From NCBI GenBank assembly GCA_002803225.1, contig NXFV01001285.1:1-11118 (forward strand): a stretch of DNA of 11,118 nucleotides, given 5' to 3'. Under the pieces are notes generated by a model, which had not been told where the DNA came from, searched no databases, and saw only the letters and a list, made by a program, of their open reading frames with translations. The translations under genes were made by a program, and so were the position numbers. This stretch comes from Gamarada debralockiae. Its lineage: Eukaryota; Ascomycota; Leotiomycetes; Helotiales; Hyphodiscaceae. This document shows positions 8,873-11,118 of this stretch, one piece after another (within the stretch, counting starts at the first letter, position 1; each line of letters begins with the position of its first letter).

Positions 8873-8912
8873 GGCCTAATAATACTAAGTAAGGTCATCG
8901 ATGATACCCTAA

Positions 8913-9335
8913 CCTTAGATACTATAAAGATATCTAAGGGGCGCTTAGGTAGCAGATCAGCCGATGACCCTACTAATCCTATAATCGGCTGTAGATATCA
9001 CCCTAATAAAACTAGCTGTAATACTTGTATGATATTAGTAATACGACCTTATATTATATAGCCCTAAGACTTCAGATAATTCATCCTTATATAAAGGCAG
9101 CTTATATATTTGAGTTTTAGGTGATTTAGCTTAAGATTATATATATAGTATAGCCTAAAAGAGTTAATAGATATATATATATTAAAGAGCCCTAAAATAT
9201 AGTAAGGTAAGTCTATACTATAACGTATATATAGTGTAGTATAATATATATAATATATACTATTTACTTATTATACTCTTAAGCTATACTAGTTATAATA
9301 TAGTATATATATTATATAAAAGTAAGTTAAATAAT
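8913..9335. other. Crypton copy B, 3' non-coding end
   Basis: This is the counterpart of 5697-6119 and I see no gene in it. The cggccg sites of copy A have become cggctg- and tagctg-type sequences, and most CpG/CpA sites are lost. The gatcagccgatgacc core (8955-8969) is preserved unchanged between the copies. Confidence 0.75.
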
Positions 9336-10670
9336 TAATTTTTATACTAATTTTTATATTAATCTTATACCTTCTTTTATATATCTTTAATCCCTTTAAT
9401 AACTTTATTAAAGGAGGCCTTTATATATATATACTCTTACTCTATAGCCTTTATAACTACTTTAATTATCTCTAGATTACTAAGGCTATTCTTCTTAACC
9501 TTAGCTATAATCTTATTAATAATAATCTTTTATATTAAGTAGTACTAATACTTTAATAGAGTATACTAATGGCTACTATATATACTATTAAGTACCACAA
9601 TAAAGGAAAGACTACCTAGGCTAATTATCTACTCCCTCTATAAGCCTAGAATTATAATAATATTATATAAGAGCTTATATAAGAGTATAGCTACTATAGT
9701 AATAGTAGTACCTAGCACAGCTTAAGCTAGTAAAGCAGGGCTACCTAGGTTAACTATAGTAGGCTAGCAGTACTGTACTAGGCCTAGCGGGGAGAGAGGG
9801 GTCTACTAGTACAGCTAGTATAGCTGGCCTATAGTTAGATTATAGCCCTAGGGAAGTATTTAACTCTTATTAAGTATAAACATTAGGCTAAAGGAGCCTA
9901 TAAGGAAGTTGTTTAACTTCTTAGAGAGCTTATCTAAGGAGCTTTGTACTTAGCCTAGGCCAGTTGTATATACAGCTAGGCTAATTATATATATAACTTA
10001 CCTAGTCTATATTATATCTATTATACTCTATAGCTACTTATTAATAGATAAGATCGCCTTCTTAATTACTATAAGGTAAGAGTCCTTATAGCAGACTATA
10101 TCTATAGTAGCTAAGACTACAGCCATAAAGCTAGTATACTTAAGACTAGTGAAAAGTAGGTTATAAAAGATAAGATAATATAGGTAATTATACTATATAA
10201 AGACTAAGTCTTATAAGAAGACATTACGTAGCTTATCTAAGAGCTTAAAGAAGTTACCTACTACTAGGTTTAGCTTTATAACCTCTATTATACTAGATAA
10301 GCTTAAGTAAGCCTAGTGCTAGCTATCTAGCTAAGGCTAGACTTACTAGTATAGTACTAGTAGTAGCTTAACTATCTTATATAGTACAAAGTAGTTCGAG
10401 ATATAGTCAAGCTTAAAGTCAGCTATATCTCATATAAACTAATATAGTAGGTCTATTAAGTAATAGCTAGTTATTTAATTACTATTCTAATACTCCTCTT
10501 ACTAGATCTAAGGCTTAAGGATATTATTAGTTTTTATAATCTATATACTAGATAAGTATAATATATATATGACCTTAGAGCCTAAGATATAGCTAAGAGT
10601 ATATAGCTGTCTTGTCTAAGAGCTTGCTATAGAGTTAAAAAGCTTTTAGTTAATATAAGTATTATTATAC
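9336..10670 (-). pseudogene. Truncated Crypton recombinase (C-terminal half, with GCR1_C), copy B
   Basis: This is the counterpart of 6120-7454. It contains the downstream part of the recombinase domain: the HxxR region near 10567-10556 (both residues changed, the Arg position reading Tyr), the nucleophile region near 10463, and the GCR1_C domain at about 9691-9496 followed by the Lys-rich tail. The N-terminal domain and the D-x-G-K core are missing because the copy is cut at 10670. The frame change seen in copy A between 7340 and 7285 has no length difference here, so both copies share it. Stops are mainly TAA/TAG. Confidence 0.88.
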
Positions 10671-11118
10671 TGTAGAAGGAACGAAATACAAGTATAAGCG
10701 CGTCCCGATTGCGCTATATATCATACGTGCTCTTAGTAAGGGATAAAACAAAAACGATGTAAAACAAAGATTATATACTTAAATATACTATAAAAATATA
10801 TTAGAAAACAAGTTATATAATTATAATATATATATAGGTATCTATATATAGGTCTAGCTGCAAAAGACAAAATATGCCTGGCTGGCACGTGATATCTAGC
10901 TAAGCGATTAGCGTAACTAATTTCCCTACTATATTTATCCCCCTTAATATTTGTACTTATTCTTAAGTACTAAAAAGAAAAGGAAATTAAATAGAAAATT
11001 ATATAAAAGAGAGAACTAATACTCTAATACTTTATCAAAAGAATCCCCCTTATAATTATTACTATAATTATATAATTATCCCTTAATAATATTAATATTA
11101 TTAACTTTATTACTTTTA
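10671..11118 (+). mobile_element. Candidate LTR-type insertion, left end only
   Basis: At 10671 the Crypton match ends and a new sequence begins with TGTAGAAGGAACG, TG being the expected first bases of an LTR. It keeps many CpA sites up to about 10910 (aaaacaaaaacg, aaaacaaag, tgcaaaagacaaa), so it is much less RIP-mutated than the DNA it interrupts. From about 10920 on it is AT-rich again. A matching 3' end (…CA followed by a repeat of the tatac at 10666-10670 as target duplication) is not in the window, so the assignment is tentative. The alternative is that copy B was simply deleted up to pre-existing DNA. I see no gene here. Confidence 0.45.
11002..11007 (+). promoter_or_regulatory. Possible TATA box of the candidate LTR
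   Basis: A TATAAA at 11002-11007 lies some 330 bp inside the candidate insertion, a reasonable U3 position for a promoter. In DNA this rich in AT such a hexamer is expected by chance, so support is weak. Confidence 0.2.

Larger units (their letters stand above)
5697..8912 (-). mobile_element. Crypton-type DNA transposon, copy A (apparently full length, 3216 bp)
   Basis: The element is defined by its match to 8913-10671 at a constant offset of 3216 and by the tyrosine recombinase gene inside it. The left limit (5697) is where copies A and B stop matching. The right limit (8912) is the base before copy B begins, so the copies abut. Length and gene content suit Cryptons, which move by a tyrosine recombinase instead of a DDE transposase. 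The first 230 bp or so keep CpG, CpA and high GC, while the interior is heavily RIP-mutated. No long terminal inverted repeats are present, which also fits Cryptons, although an 8-bp subterminal inverted match exists (5746-5753 against 8893-8900). Confidence 0.85.
8501..8912. other. Crypton copy A, 5' end: upstream region with hairpins
   Basis: This stretch lies upstream of the recognisable recombinase and may include a degraded N-terminus. I could not choose a start codon. Two good hairpins lie in the last 115 bp (8800-8823 and 8845-8872). An 8-bp ggtcatcg at 8893-8900 is the inverse of cgatgacc at 5746-5753 and 8962-8969. No promoter element can be named. Confidence 0.55.
8913..10670 (-). 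mobile_element. Crypton copy B, head-to-tail with copy A, truncated on its right side
   Basis: The segment matches 5697-7454 at a constant offset of 3216 with no net indel. Changes are essentially all C/T and G/A. It holds the element's 3' non-coding end and the C-terminal half of the recombinase gene. The match stops at 10670/10671, where an unrelated sequence starting TG begins. Neither copy is uniformly older: copy B is more mutated at the left end (8913-9150), but copy B keeps more G and C at some interior sites (for example 9781-9800). Confidence 0.93.

Noticed and set aside
8893..8912. Classical terminal inverted repeats of a DDE transposon (with 5735-5755)
   Set aside because: Only about eight bases match cleanly and they are not at the outermost ends. 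The encoded enzyme is a tyrosine recombinase.

Overview
The window looks like an AT-rich, transposon-filled block from a filamentous ascomycete (Pezizomycotina-type) genome. Almost every position carries the mark of repeat-induced point mutation (RIP). CpA/TpG are scarce and TpA is everywhere. Repeat copies differ almost only by C/T and G/A, and nearly all in-frame stops are TAA or TAG where Gln or Trp codons would be expected. I see no intact protein gene, tRNA or rRNA. All recognisable coding traces are on the minus strand.

Region 1 (1-4840) is the 5' half of a dead Ty3/Gypsy retrotransposon read right to left. Its gag remnant covers about 1930-3600 and ends in a recognisable zinc knuckle. 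Pol follows, with reverse transcriptase at 1-478; RNase H and integrase would lie left of the window. The upstream part of the gag-side frame lies inside a 1031-bp unit that is duplicated head to tail (2779-3809 and 3810-4840).

Region 2 (4841-5696) is an island of near-normal composition that is only lightly mutated. It carries a decayed minus-strand gene for a Gln/Pro-rich protein with an intact CX2CX4HX4C zinc knuckle. A 20-bp minisatellite sits at its right edge.

Region 3 (5697-10670) holds two head-to-tail copies of a Crypton-type DNA transposon. It encodes a tyrosine recombinase with a C-terminal GCR1_C DNA-binding domain. Copy A (5697-8912) looks full length at 3216 bp. Copy B starts at the next base, matches A base for base in register, and stops at 10670. 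An exact tandem is what integration of a circular intermediate next to a resident copy would give.

Region 4 (10671-11118) begins with TG and a CpA-retaining sequence that cuts copy B. It is best read as the start of a younger LTR-type insertion that runs past the window edge.

The order of events I infer is: Gypsy and Crypton insertions, duplication of each, heavy RIP on the duplicated DNA with partial leakage into the unique island, then a later insertion into Crypton copy B.
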